Shown here one piece after another: positions 1-8,655 of a stretch of DNA of 64,000 nt. Positions within the stretch are counted from its first letter, which is position 1. Every line of letters starts with the position of its first letter. This DNA is from Allorhodopirellula heiligendammensis (lineage in GTDB: Bacteria > Planctomycetota > Planctomycetia > Pirellulales > Pirellulaceae). The position numbers and the translations under genes were made by a program. The DNA lies in the NCBI RefSeq assembly GCF_007860105.1, contig NZ_SJPU01000002.1, positions 2,159,739 through 2,223,738 on the forward strand. The letters run 5' to 3'. The notes below the pieces were generated by a model that worked only from the letters and a program-made list of their open reading frames with translations, did not search any database and was not told the DNA's origin.

Positions 1-62
1 ACCTCGTTCCTCTTTATCACTTTGATGCACGCTCGACTTTAAAATCTCCCAGGAAAGCACCT

Positions 63-341
63 ATGAACGTCAACGAATATTTCGATGGAAATGTCAAATC
101 GATTGGCTTTGAAAATAGCGAAGGCCGTGTTACATCAGGCGTGATGGCAGCGGGCGAATACGAATTTGGTACTAGCGAAAACGAACTGATGAAAGTTGTT
201 TCGGGAACGCTGTCGGTGCAGTTGCCTGGTCAGGACTCCTTCGAGGACTTCTCGACCGGCCAAGAGTTTAAGGTTGCCGCCAATAAGAAATTCCAGGTTC
301 GAGTGAGCGAGCCGACTGCGTATCTGTGTTTCTATCACTGA
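63..341 (+). CDS. ppnP: Pyrimidine/purine nucleoside phosphorylase (PpnP, former UPF0345/DUF1255)
   Basis: A 92-residue single-domain cupin of the YaiE/PpnP family, which phosphorolyses a broad range of nucleosides to free base and ribose-1-phosphate in the cytoplasm. The family pattern is visible throughout: N-terminal [14 protein letters not shown], central [13 protein letters not shown], then GTLSVQLPG and the C-terminal [13 protein letters not shown] followed by CFYH. Length matches the family (about 94 residues). The ATG is preceded by AGGAAAG at a normal distance. The stop lies 8 bases before the hemY start, so the two are probably co-transcribed, though no functional link is obvious. 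Recognition is confident from sequence alone. Confidence 0.93.
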   Translation: MNVNEYFDGNVKSIGFENSEGRVTSGVMAAGEYEFGTSENELMKVVSGTLSVQLPGQDSFEDFSTGQEFKVAANKKFQVRVSEPTAYLCFYH

Positions 342-349
342 GCACTAGC

Positions 350-1855
350 ATGGCTCCCATTCGAATCGCAATCGTCGGCGGCGGATTGTCGGGGCTGGCC
401 ACTGGGGTGCACCTGCGGCTGTTGGCGAATTGTCACCGACTGCCACTGGAAATCACGCTTTTCGAAGCTTCCAGTCGGATTGGCGGTGTGATCCAAACCG
501 AGCGCATTGTTGGACGTGACGGAGGAGAGTTTGTTGTCGATCATGGCGCGGACATGTTCGCGACCAACCCGCCCGCCGCGATCGAGTTGTGTCAGCGACT
601 TGGTGTGGCAGATGGGCTCCTCCGGCCCCAACAGGTAGGCCGGGGCGCGATGATTGCCCGCGGTGATCGATTGATTCCGATCCCAGACGGGTTCGTGTTG
701 ATGCGCGCCACCAAGATGATGTCGATGGTGTCGACGCCTTTACTTTCGCCACGGGGCAAACTGCGACTGCTCGCTGAACGCTTCGTTCGACCTCGTGATC
801 CATCGCTTGAGGACGAGAGTGTTGGTTCCTTTGTCGCCCGTCGTTTGGGCCGCGAATGCCTGCAGAACATTGTCGCGCCGTTGGTCGCTGGTATCTACAC
901 TGCCGATATCGATCGGCTCAGCATGGCCGCCACGATGAAACCCCTGTGGGACATGGAGGCACGTGATGGTTCGCTTGCTCGAGCCACCCTCCGGCGCAAG
1001 CGATCGGGTGAGGATGCAACCGAACGCACCAGCAGTGGAGCACGGTACGAGCAGTTTCGCGCCTTCCCGGGGGGCATGATCGAATTGATCCAAGCACTTG
1101 CCAGCGGCATTGGCAGCGACAATATCCGCTTAAACAGCCCTGTCGAGTCGCTGGCGACCACCGCCAACGGGACGGAATTAGGCCCAGGCGGTGAGTCGTT
1201 CGACCGCGTTGTCCTAGCCTCGCCGGCGCCTGTCTCCGCTCAATTGCTCGCGACGCTGCGCACCACGGCGGCCGCCGAGTCACACCTTCAAGCCATCGAC
1301 ACCGTTGTTTCTGAGCTTGGTGGCATTGGTTACGCATCGACAGCGATCGTCGTGATGGCAGTCCCCCGCCAAGCGATCGCGAGAATGCCGAAAACCTTTG
1401 GCTTTGTTGTCCCACCGAGCGAACAACGCACGATCTTGGCGGGAAGTTTTGCCAGTGAGAAGTTTTGCGGTCGGGCGCCGCACGATCATGTCATCATCCG
1501 CGCGTTCGCCGGCGGGGCGTTGCATCCCCAAGTCCTCGAACAGAGTGATGAGGCCATTGTCGAAATCGTTGCCAACGAACTCGGCGATATCATCGGACTC
1601 GATGTCTCCAAGAGTGTGCATGATTTCGCGGCATTCATAAAAGTCATTCGGTGGAACAAGGCCATGCCGCAATATGAAGTGGGCCATTTGCGCAAAGCTG
1701 CCGCGATCGATTCAGCGATTAGCCAGCTTCCGAATATTGAGCTGGTCACCAACGCCTATGGGGGCGTGGGGATCGCTCCCGTGATCGCCGCAGCCGAACG
1801 GGGAGCTCAACGCGTCCTCGCATCGGTCTCGAAAACTCAATGCAGTCCTGAATAG
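350..1855 (+). CDS. hemY: Protoporphyrinogen oxidase (HemY/PPOX type)
   Basis: A 501-residue FAD-dependent oxidase of the monoamine oxidase fold that oxidises (copro/proto)porphyrinogen in late haem synthesis. The N-terminus carries the dinucleotide-binding glycine pattern IAIVGGGLSGLATG, followed by an acidic ribose-binding strand (LFEASSRIGG). The C-terminal FAD-contact segment includes NAYGGVGIAPVIAAAERGA, as in HemY. An in-frame ATG at 326 would overlap ppnP and add nine poorly conserved residues, so I chose the ATG at 350, directly before the Rossmann strand. No ferrochelatase or other haem gene is in the window. Whether it acts on coproporphyrinogen III or protoporphyrinogen IX cannot be told from sequence. 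Confidence 0.9.
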   Translation: MAPIRIAIVGGGLSGLATGVHLRLLANCHRLPLEITLFEASSRIGGVIQTERIVGRDGGEFVVDHGADMFATNPPAAIELCQRLGVADGLLRPQQVGRGAMIARGDRLIPIPDGFVLMRATKMMSMVSTPLLSPRGKLRLLAERFVRPRDPSLEDESVGSFVARRLGRECLQNIVAPLVAGIYTADIDRLSMAATMKPLWDMEARDGSLARATLRRKRSGEDATERTSSGARYEQFRAFPGGMIELIQALASGIGSDNIRLNSPVESLATTANGTELGPGGESFDRVVLASPAPVSAQLLATLRTTAAAESHLQAIDTVVSELGGIGYASTAIVVMAVPRQAIARMPKTFGFVVPPSEQRTILAGSFASEKFCGRAPHDHVIIRAFAGGALHPQVLEQSDEAIVEIVANELGDIIGLDVSKSVHDFAAFIKVIRWNKAMPQYEVGHLRKAAAIDSAISQLPNIELVTNAYGGVGIAPVIAAAERGAQRVLASVSKTQCSPE

Positions 1856-1879
1856 GCGTCCGTTGCTAAAGGGGACGGG

Positions 1880-2104
1880 CTAGCGTTTCGATAAAGTTAC
1901 GATTGCCAATAATGCAAATATCGATAGGGGATTCGCAGTCAGGTAGAAAGCGAAGTATCCGATTGCGTCCATGAATGCCTTCAGCAGTTCAGCGTTCGAA
2001 AGTAGCTGTGCATGGGCGAGCGAACGGTTGAACATCTGAACTGCCATTAAGTACGAGAAGTACGCTCCGACTCCGAGATACGCCCAGGCGATCATGCGTA
2101 TCAT
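1880..2104 (-). CDS. Small membrane protein of unknown function
   Basis: A 74-residue ORF converging on hemY. It has two hydrophobic stretches, roughly residues 5-22 (IAWAYLGVGAYFSYLMAV) and 47-70 (AIGYFAFYLTANPLSIFALL), joined by a polar loop, and ends in a basic SKR, so a two-pass inner membrane protein is likely. I do not recognise a family. A copy of a 24-base repeat found again at 27.5 kb sits just upstream of the start (2113-2136). The reading frame is short but the hydrophobic pattern argues for real coding. Confidence 0.5.
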   Translation of the reverse strand: MIRMIAWAYLGVGAYFSYLMAVQMFNRSLAHAQLLSNAELLKAFMDAIGYFAFYLTANPLSIFALLAIVTLSKR

Positions 2105-2112
2105 AGAAGGGT

Positions 2113-2136
2113 CATCCTACGGAAGCGTGCGCCGGA
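2113..2136 (+). repeat. 24-bp interspersed repeat, copy 1
   Basis: Matches the segment at 27539-27562 in 23 of 24 positions and in the same orientation. Its core is ACGGAAGCGTGCGCCGGA. It lies between the small membrane ORF and the end of mutY. From memory this type of sequence recurs between genes in Rhodopirellula, which could not be checked here. Confidence 0.6.
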
Positions 2137-2202
2137 AATTTTCGCCATGCAACTTGCGCGGAGTGTCAGGCAATTGATATGCGTCGCTCGCACTTGTGCG
2201 CG

Positions 2203-3369
2203 TTAGTTTGAGGGAGTGATCAGGTTTTGCTTCGTCAGGCGGTCAAGCAGTCGGCGACCTGTCGTGCTCATCGGGAGGTGTTTCAGTTCATCGGCAGAAT
2301 GGAATGACCAAGGCGCGGGCGGGCGCGAGCCCCGACGAGTTGCATGATGGACATGCAACGTGATCCGGTACCTGGTAACGGCATGCTTCATACTTGTCAT
2401 TTGTTCCCCGATCGTCCATCGACCACCGGCTTGGGTGGCTAACCACTGAGCAAACTCATCGAGAGTGTGAGCTTCGGGCGGACCGGCTTTGGGGAAGTCC
2501 CACATGCCGGCGAATCTGGATCCAGCTGGGATTTGTCGAACCAGCCAACGTCCGGAGGGATCGCTGACCAAAGCGGCAAACTCACTCCGTGGTTCGTAGG
2601 CAATCTTGTTTGTCTTCGCGGGAATCTCGGCTTGCCACCCTCGCGCGTGGGCCACACAACACTTGGCGAGCGGGCAGATCAAACATTTAGGTTCGCGGGG
2701 CGTGCAGATCAGCGCCCCGAGCTCCATGGCGGCTTGGTTGATCGCCGCGGGACCTCGGGTGCGATCGGGGACCGATTTGCGAGGTAGCAGCCCCTCGGCG
2801 AACTTCCACAAGACGTCCTGCGACGGCTTTTCATCGACTGCGGCGCGCAATCCAATCAAGCGGCTGAATACTCGCAGCGTGTTGCCTTCGAGTATGGGCA
2901 CCGGTTGATTGGCTGAAATCGAGAGAATCGCACCGACGGTATAGCGACCGATCCCCGGTAGTTTGATCGCATGGTCGTAATTCAGCGGAAACTCACCATC
3001 GTGATCGGCGACGATTTGTTTGGCAGCTGCGTGCATACTACGGGCGCGGCGGTAGTACCCCAGTCCTTCCCACATTCGCATTAATTCATTTTCATCGGCC
3101 TTGGCGAGCGCAGTGGCGTCGGGGTACCTCGCTAGGAAGCGTTCAAAGTACGGAAGAACGGTTGCGATTTGGGTTTGCTGGCACATGATTTCGCTGACCC
3201 ACACGCGGTAGGGGCTCGGCACGCGTCGCCATGGCAGATCGCGGGCTGCTCCCGAGAACCAATCGACCAAGAGCTTGCGCATGCGTGACCGTTGGCGGGT
3301 GTCAGGAATCAGCTCAGCGTGTGGCGCTGAATCGGGTTCTCGTTTGGGCCCAGTGGGAGTTCCTCTCAC
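2203..3369 (-). CDS. mutY: A/G-specific adenine DNA glycosylase MutY
   Basis: A 388-residue base-excision repair glycosylase that removes adenine opposite 8-oxoguanine. Visible are the catalytic Glu in WVSEIMCQQTQ (E60), the helix-hairpin-helix LPGIGRYTVGAIL (about 137-149), the 4Fe-4S ligands spaced C-x6-C-x2-C-x5-C (starting CTPREPKC), and a C-terminal NUDIX-like 8-oxoG recognition domain. The start is a GTG whose last two bases overlap the TGA of the upstream PDZ gene (GTGA), implying translational coupling. Oddly, the residue corresponding to the catalytic Asp of E. coli MutY (D138 in ILDGNV) is Glu here (ILEGNT, E161). The rest looks intact. Confidence 0.92.
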   Translation of the reverse strand: MRGTPTGPKREPDSAPHAELIPDTRQRSRMRKLLVDWFSGAARDLPWRRVPSPYRVWVSEIMCQQTQIATVLPYFERFLARYPDATALAKADENELMRMWEGLGYYRRARSMHAAAKQIVADHDGEFPLNYDHAIKLPGIGRYTVGAILSISANQPVPILEGNTLRVFSRLIGLRAAVDEKPSQDVLWKFAEGLLPRKSVPDRTRGPAAINQAAMELGALICTPREPKCLICPLAKCCVAHARGWQAEIPAKTNKIAYEPRSEFAALVSDPSGRWLVRQIPAGSRFAGMWDFPKAGPPEAHTLDEFAQWLATQAGGRWTIGEQMTSMKHAVTRYRITLHVHHATRRGSRPPAPWSFHSADELKHLPMSTTGRRLLDRLTKQNLITPSN

Positions 3370-4634
3370 GGCAGATTGAGTTTCCCCAGTTCCGCGGTAG
3401 TCTCTGTTTGAACTCCGGCCCGTTGGTAGCGAATCTTGATGGTATCCCCGGGCAGGTGCGCGTCGATCGCTTTTTGCAAGTCCTTGAACTTATCGATGGT
3501 GGTGCCATCGATTTCGACGACCACGTCGCCCGGCAACAACCCGGCTCTCTCGGCTGCTTGGCCAGCAACGACCTCGGAGATTAAGCAGTCGCTAAAACTG
3601 CTGTCGCATTTCACTCCCAGGAACCCACCCTGTTTGAAGATAATCTCCAGGCCGGGGACGGACTTCTGCAGTGCCGCCACCCGGTCTGCCGGCGCGGCGG
3701 TACCATTGAGTGTGAGAGACACACGGATCGGCAAGGATGCGAGTCGATCGATCAAGTCTCCGTTCATGGGTACGTACCGCAATTCGAGATGGCGGAGTTC
3801 CTTGATATCACCCAACAGGGCGAGTTCGTCAGCGTCGATCTCTCCTTCCAACAGCACCAGCGTTTTCAGATCAGGCATTTGCACGACACCTGCCAAGACG
3901 TCCTGCCGAATCGCTGCTCCACGGACTCGGGCGTAGTCAATTCCATCGATCCATTGCAGTAGACTTAAAATTGCGGCATCCCCCTGGAACCCTGCATCGA
4001 CTTCGACGATCCGCCTCTGCTGACTGATCGCACCGATGGTTGACTCGCCAATGCCGATGAACACACCGGCGGCGGCGAGCAATTCAACCGCTTGAGCCCT
4101 GCGGACATCTCGGACCTCGTCCGCCGCGACTTTGGCGCGAGTTCCGCGGCTCCCGCCTAGTTTGGAAATCCGCAGCAGTTCTTCCCATGCGCCGTGCCCG
4201 GCGTGAGACGGATCCCCGTCGCCGACATCGTTCGCTGCCAAAACAGGGGCTCGCGCCGCAATTTCTTGCAGGATGCCAATGACTCGTTCCGTGATTTCTA
4301 GATCGCCTGAATCAAGTTCGGCCACCAGCGAGGCGACCGCTCCTTCGCCCACGCGCGTTAAATTCGATGTGGCACGCTTGCGCAGTAAATAGGAATCGCT
4401 GGACAATTCCTCAACCCAGCCATCGATGTCAGCCGCTGAGGCCGGAGCAGAGTCCTGCGCAGCGGGTACGTGATCGTCGCCCCGTGAGGTTGTCGCCACC
4501 GCATCGCCACCGATCAGGCAGAGGAGCAGCCACCCTATCAGGAACCGCTGTGCCGACCTCTCGTACCGTGAGTTCCGCAACGGCAGAGTCTTGGCTACGC
4601 CGGATGGAGGATGAGCCTTGGCGAAGCATGCCAT
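3366..4634 (-). CDS. Exported HEAT-like/LRR-like/PDZ protein
   Basis: About 422 residues from the ATG at 4634. A hydrophobic segment (FLIGWLLLCLIGGDAVA) ending near an AVATTS site looks like a signal peptide. Next comes a HEAT-like helical pair (WVEELSSDSYLLRKRATSNL onward), a middle region with leucine-rich strand patterns (LRHLELRYV), and a C-terminal PDZ domain (GFLGVKCDSS, ERAGLLPGDVVVEIDG). No protease domain is present, so it is probably a periplasmic scaffold or binding protein rather than an HtrA enzyme. The frame stays open upstream to 4799, but that extension puts about 85 residues before the signal segment; a TTG nearer the signal peptide is also possible. It is coupled to mutY by a GTGA overlap. 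Confidence 0.75.
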   Translation of the reverse strand: MACFAKAHPPSGVAKTLPLRNSRYERSAQRFLIGWLLLCLIGGDAVATTSRGDDHVPAAQDSAPASAADIDGWVEELSSDSYLLRKRATSNLTRVGEGAVASLVAELDSGDLEITERVIGILQEIAARAPVLAANDVGDGDPSHAGHGAWEELLRISKLGGSRGTRAKVAADEVRDVRRAQAVELLAAAGVFIGIGESTIGAISQQRRIVEVDAGFQGDAAILSLLQWIDGIDYARVRGAAIRQDVLAGVVQMPDLKTLVLLEGEIDADELALLGDIKELRHLELRYVPMNGDLIDRLASLPIRVSLTLNGTAAPADRVAALQKSVPGLEIIFKQGGFLGVKCDSSFSDCLISEVVAGQAAERAGLLPGDVVVEIDGTTIDKFKDLQKAIDAHLPGDTIKIRYQRAGVQTETTAELGKLNLP

Positions 4635-4924
4635 CCCCCACTGTTTCACACCGGTAATTAAGTAGGGAAACTCCCTGGCGACCCGCACGGAGATGGAAAT
4701 GCTGCGATACTCAGAATTGGAAGGTGAAGTCACAAGATTTCGCTGGAATGGAGGCTGGCGGGCACACGCCGGTGACGTTGGACAGGGGTCGCAGGGCATC
4801 GAGATGACGCGTTACAGATTCTGGGCCGAGGAGCGACTGCTCGGGTATCAGCGGCCCCGCCACCACACTATTCTAACGCATAGTTCGCTCTGACCAATAT
4901 CACCTCTAATGCGTCGCTAGGTCC

Positions 4925-6448
4925 ATGATACCGATCTTTCGCCAATCCACCGTCGTTTTCTTATTAGTCGCCACGCTTGCTGGGGCAAGCATGCTGTCGA
5001 TTTCATCGAGTTGGGCGCAAGATTCTGCACTTGACTCGCCAACGACGGAGTTAGTGGGGGATATACCGCAATCGACGGCTGAAAGCGTCCGCGATCAGCC
5101 AGAGGAAACGTCCCAAGTGGCGGGCGATGAACTCACGCTAGGGGGGCTCAAACGGGAGGTCGATGCAGCGGCATTAGCTGGACATAACGCCTGGATGCTG
5201 GTGTCTTGTGCGCTCGTGCTATTCATGACAGCGCCTGGCCTCGCAATGTTTTACGGTGGGTTGGTGCGTCGCAAAAACGTACTCAGCGTGATGATGCAGT
5301 GCATTTTTCTGATGGGCCTCATGACGGTGATTTGGGCGACTTACGGTTATTCGTTGGCCTTTGGAGGCAGCGGTGGTTATATCGGCAATTTCGATTACTT
5401 GTTCATGAACGGGGTCCAACGGAGCTGGGATGAGGCTGCCGGGGCTGCCATGACGCCGATGGAAGGCGGCATCCCACGCATGACGCACATGTTGTTTCAA
5501 GGCATGTTCTTCATCATCACACCTGCGTTGATCTGTGGCGCGTTTGCTGAGCGAATGAAATTCAGCGCAATGGTGATCTTTTCGATTCTGTGGGGCACGT
5601 TCATTTATTGTCCTCTGTGCCATTGGGTCTGGGACGGCGGCCCACTGGCTTATGGTGAGGGGAGTATTGCCGGAGGAGCCTTGGATTTTGCTGGCGGCAC
5701 CGTGGTTCATGTCAGCAGTGGGATTTCGGCGTTGATCGCAGCGTTGTTGATTGGGCCACGCATGGGGTACCCCAGCGAGCCGCTGCAACCACATAATTTA
5801 TCCTACACGGTGCTTGGCGCGGCAATGTTGTGGGTGGGTTGGTTTGGTTTCAACGCGGGTAGCGGTCTGCTGTCCGATGAAATGTCCAGTAGCGCGTTCA
5901 TGGTGACGCACTTTTCTGCCGCTGCGGGAGCAGTTGCTTGGGCGGTCGCCGAATGGGTTTGGCTCGGTAAACCGACTGTGCTCGGCGCCAGTAGCGGTGC
6001 GGTAGCAGGTTTGGTTTGTATCACCCCAGCGGCCGGCTTCGTACAGGCGATGCCAGCTTTGTTAATGGGTGCCGCCGCCGGCGTCACCTGTTTCTATTCG
6101 TGTTCCCGACTCAAGCATATGTTCGGATACGATGACGCGTTGGACGCGTTTGGGGTGCATGGTGTCGGTGGCACGCTTGGGGCGGTCCTGACCGGCGTGT
6201 TCGCCACACGGGCAACCGTTGACGTCAGTGCTGGTGTTCCCATCGGCCTGATCGAGTCCGGTGGCAACATGAGTTTGTTGATCGGTCAGGTTGTTGCGGT
6301 GGTGATCACCTACGTATTCGCGGGCATCGGCAGCCTAATTTTGCTCAAACTGATTGACATCATCGTGGGGCTGCGTGTGCCTGCCGAGAGTGAGCAACGC
6401 GGACTCGACATCACCGATCACGGTGAAGAAGGTTACCAGTTCGCGTAA
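4925..6448 (+). CDS. amt: Ammonium transporter (Amt family)
   Basis: A 507-residue inner membrane ammonium channel/transporter. A cleavable N-terminal segment (VVFLLVATLAGASMLSISSSWAQ) and an acidic linker precede about eleven transmembrane helices beginning at NAWMLVSCALVLFMTAPGLA. The Amt signature regions GLAMFYGGLVRRKNV and DFAGGTVVHVSSG (first pore His) and FGVHGVGGTLGAVLTGVFA (second pore His) are all present. The C-terminal tail is short. No glnK/glnB lies beside it, which is unusual for amt but not rare in planctomycetes. It is divergent from the PDZ gene across a region of about 290 bases. Confidence in the family is very high. Confidence 0.95.
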   Translation: MIPIFRQSTVVFLLVATLAGASMLSISSSWAQDSALDSPTTELVGDIPQSTAESVRDQPEETSQVAGDELTLGGLKREVDAAALAGHNAWMLVSCALVLFMTAPGLAMFYGGLVRRKNVLSVMMQCIFLMGLMTVIWATYGYSLAFGGSGGYIGNFDYLFMNGVQRSWDEAAGAAMTPMEGGIPRMTHMLFQGMFFIITPALICGAFAERMKFSAMVIFSILWGTFIYCPLCHWVWDGGPLAYGEGSIAGGALDFAGGTVVHVSSGISALIAALLIGPRMGYPSEPLQPHNLSYTVLGAAMLWVGWFGFNAGSGLLSDEMSSSAFMVTHFSAAAGAVAWAVAEWVWLGKPTVLGASSGAVAGLVCITPAAGFVQAMPALLMGAAAGVTCFYSCSRLKHMFGYDDALDAFGVHGVGGTLGAVLTGVFATRATVDVSAGVPIGLIESGGNMSLLIGQVVAVVITYVFAGIGSLILLKLIDIIVGLRVPAESEQRGLDITDHGEEGYQFA

Positions 6449-6513
6449 ACTCGCCGGTGTTTGCGAGTAAGCATTCAGGGCGGTCGCAACGGTGGGCTGA
6501 GAGCCGGTAAGAT

Positions 6514-6530
6514 GCACGGCAACGCCGTGC
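6514..6530 (+). terminator. Hairpin downstream of amt
   Basis: GCACGGC (6514-6520), loop AAC, GCCGTGC (6524-6530): a perfect 7-bp GC-rich stem, 66 bases past the amt stop. No run of T follows, so it may be a transcript-stabilising or Rho-assisted structure, not a classic intrinsic terminator. Confidence 0.4.
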
Positions 6531-6552
6531 GGCCCGGCGGCTGGCGCGACTC

Positions 6553-6579
6553 AGCTGATGGAATTAATTGCCATCAGCT
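6553..6579. terminator. Symmetric hairpin between convergent amt and GT25 genes
   Basis: AGCTGATGG (6553-6561) and CCATCAGCT (6571-6579) form a perfect 9-bp stem around the AT-rich loop AATTAATTG. The right arm covers the stop codon of the minus-strand glycosyltransferase. Its position between convergent genes suggests a bidirectional terminator, although flanking T-tracts are missing. Confidence 0.45.
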
Positions 6580-7257
6580 CCGGTTGTTCTCTTGCCAATA
6601 GAGGTCGTCGAGGTCGTTCCGCACACTGGGCAGATTGAAGTCGGGCATGGTCAGTGGCGGGGTATGTTCAATGACAAAGCTGTGGATGCGTTCGGTTTCT
6701 CGCGCGAGCTGAAAGTCAATGTCCTCTGTGAGTGGAGTCATCCGGTCAAAGACCGGTTGGTTCAAAATGTAGCTGTAGGTTGAGGGGGTCTCGTCGGGGG
6801 CACAACGCACGAGATGCCGGTTGAGCACGCCGGAGGGATGCTTGGCACTGCCCAGGTTTTCATTGTGATACGACAGATGACAGATATCCCAGGCAACGTC
6901 CTCGGGAAAATCGATTGGGGCTAGGTACCGAAAGAACTGAGGGTGGATCGTGGCGTCGTCCTCAAACACGATAATTGGAAGCTGCGACGCATCGAGTTTC
7001 ATCAAATCGAGGTGAGAGAGACCGCAGGCTGCCGATCCCCACATATGTCTCAAGTCGGTTCGCCATCGACCTTGCAACACATCGGGCAACCCGTGCTCTT
7101 GAAAGTGATCTCGCTCGGGCGTGCGAGCTTGCATGACCTCGACGTTGCGAAATCCCGCGAGGGCGAGATGAGTTTCGATACGCCGCAAGCGTTCGCGGGC
7201 TCGGTCGTCGCGTGTGCTGATCACGACCGCGCGGGTGTCTCTGTTGATATTCTTCAT
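6574..7257 (-). CDS. Glycosyltransferase family 25-like protein
   Basis: A 227-residue GT-A enzyme of the GT25 (LPS beta-galactosyltransferase/procollagen galactosyltransferase) type. The family pattern is seen at VVISTRDDRARERL, WGSAACGLSHLDLM (the GxxGCxxSH motif) and PIIVFEDDATIHPQF (the ExDD metal-binding motif). It should transfer a hexose to a cell-surface glycan or protein acceptor; neither donor nor acceptor can be named. It is the last gene of a minus-strand cluster, 14 bases after the two-domain glycosyltransferase gene. Short but complete for the family. Confidence 0.82.
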   Translation of the reverse strand: MKNINRDTRAVVISTRDDRARERLRRIETHLALAGFRNVEVMQARTPERDHFQEHGLPDVLQGRWRTDLRHMWGSAACGLSHLDLMKLDASQLPIIVFEDDATIHPQFFRYLAPIDFPEDVAWDICHLSYHNENLGSAKHPSGVLNRHLVRCAPDETPSTYSYILNQPVFDRMTPLTEDIDFQLARETERIHSFVIEHTPPLTMPDFNLPSVRNDLDDLYWQENNRS

Positions 7258-7271
7258 GAATCACATGGGCG

Positions 7272-8630
7272 CTAATGAACGATAGCCAGTTTTGTCAGCG
7301 AGCGAGCGTTTCCGTGGGCAGCAACGATCGGGGTGCCGCTGCGGCAGGTTATCCGACCGTCGGGTTGTACTTGGACTTCGCCGACCGGCCGGTCGTGAAC
7401 GCAGTAGTTCCAACGTTCGGAGATCTCTTTCCATCGCTGTGGGTCGCTGTGGCAATACAAATTGAACGCAGCCTGGTCGCCCCAGTCGGTAGTGCCTCGC
7501 AGTTCGGCAGAGTTGCGCAGCCGGGCGGCTTCGATAAAGTATCGGTGCATTGCTCCGGCGGTACCGGCGCTGAAGCCGCTATTGAGGAACGGGTGCTTCG
7601 AAAATAACTCGAAGGCGCGCTGCCGCATGGCCGGGTGCTCGATCGAATGGGTCCAACCAACAATCGCAGCGTTGCCCGGATAACCCATCGGCTCTCGCAC
7701 GGCGAAAATCTTATTGGGATGCTCTTGTGTCATGCCCCACAGGGGATCGAGGCGATCCTGGATTACCACGTCACTCGCATCCCAGTAGGCGACGGGCAGC
7801 TTGGGATGCAGTGTCTTGGTGACCGCAGCAAACTCGGTCAATCGTCGCACGGGAGGCATTTGGCCATTGCTGGCTCGATTGATCACACGCACTCGGCGGC
7901 AGGAGGACAATAGCCGCCGCTCGCTAGGATATAGACCATAGCCGACAGCGATCACCTCTTGCTTGTTTCCCGACGCTCTCAGCATACGCAAAAATACGTC
8001 ACGAAATCGCTGGACATCACGTCGATTGAACGCGACAAGAATCTTTGCGTTCGCCGTTTCGTCGCTGTGTTTCGCAGTATCAACGACGGGCTGGCATGGC
8101 TCCCGCTCGGCCGGTTTAGCCAAGTGCCGCGCCTTGGCGTCGGGTAGGTATTCGATGCGTGATCCCGCCCGGCGGATGTCTTGGCAACAACATAGGCACT
8201 CGCACTTGTGGACTTCCCAGCGAAACGGTGTTCGCAGAAGCGTCGAGCGTCGAAACAAGGTCGCCCCCATCCCAACGTGCGGTGACGACCCATGACACGA
8301 GCGATCGCCGAGATAGTCGGCGGCCAATGCGGCGTAGTCACGCCGCGTTACGAGGCCATGGTGCAGCCGCGCCATGCAATCTGGGGCCAATTCGACATCA
8401 TCATCGAGAAACATCACCCAGTCACCCGAGGTTCTCGCGACACCCTCGTTCCGCGCTCGGGCAATGGTCACGACGCGGTGAATGTCATCATTCAGCGGTG
8501 TGCCGACGACGCTGTGATAGCGGACGTGCACGCCTCGCTGCCGGCGGAGTGACGCCATGACTATTTCTGACGGCGTGTTGTTGTCCCGCGTAAGGACGAC
8601 GACATCGATGGTAGGTGTGCTTTGACTCAA
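7272..8630 (-). CDS. Two-domain glycosyltransferase (GT2 fused to a second GT-A domain)
   Basis: A 452-residue protein starting at a TTG, since no ATG lies before the first beta strand (TIDVVVLTRDN). Residues 1-175 are a GT2 domain: RARNEGVARTSGDWVMFLDDDVEL carries the DDD metal site. The segment where GT2 enzymes usually have the catalytic ED holds an unusual cysteine cluster, CECLCCCQD. Residues about 195-450 form a second GT-A-like domain with VAYWDASDVVIQ (DxD-like), HPFLNSGFSAGTAGAM and a DQAAFN element, resembling PLOD/GT8-type galactosyl- or glucosyltransferases. The gene lies between an unknown 155-residue gene and the GT25 gene, so the three probably act on one glycan. Confidence 0.75.
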   Translation of the reverse strand: MSQSTPTIDVVVLTRDNNTPSEIVMASLRRQRGVHVRYHSVVGTPLNDDIHRVVTIARARNEGVARTSGDWVMFLDDDVELAPDCMARLHHGLVTRRDYAALAADYLGDRSCHGSSPHVGMGATLFRRSTLLRTPFRWEVHKCECLCCCQDIRRAGSRIEYLPDAKARHLAKPAEREPCQPVVDTAKHSDETANAKILVAFNRRDVQRFRDVFLRMLRASGNKQEVIAVGYGLYPSERRLLSSCRRVRVINRASNGQMPPVRRLTEFAAVTKTLHPKLPVAYWDASDVVIQDRLDPLWGMTQEHPNKIFAVREPMGYPGNAAIVGWTHSIEHPAMRQRAFELFSKHPFLNSGFSAGTAGAMHRYFIEAARLRNSAELRGTTDWGDQAAFNLYCHSDPQRWKEISERWNYCVHDRPVGEVQVQPDGRITCRSGTPIVAAHGNARSLTKLAIVH

Positions 8631-8655
8631 GATTTCGGTCCCCGCCGCATAACAC

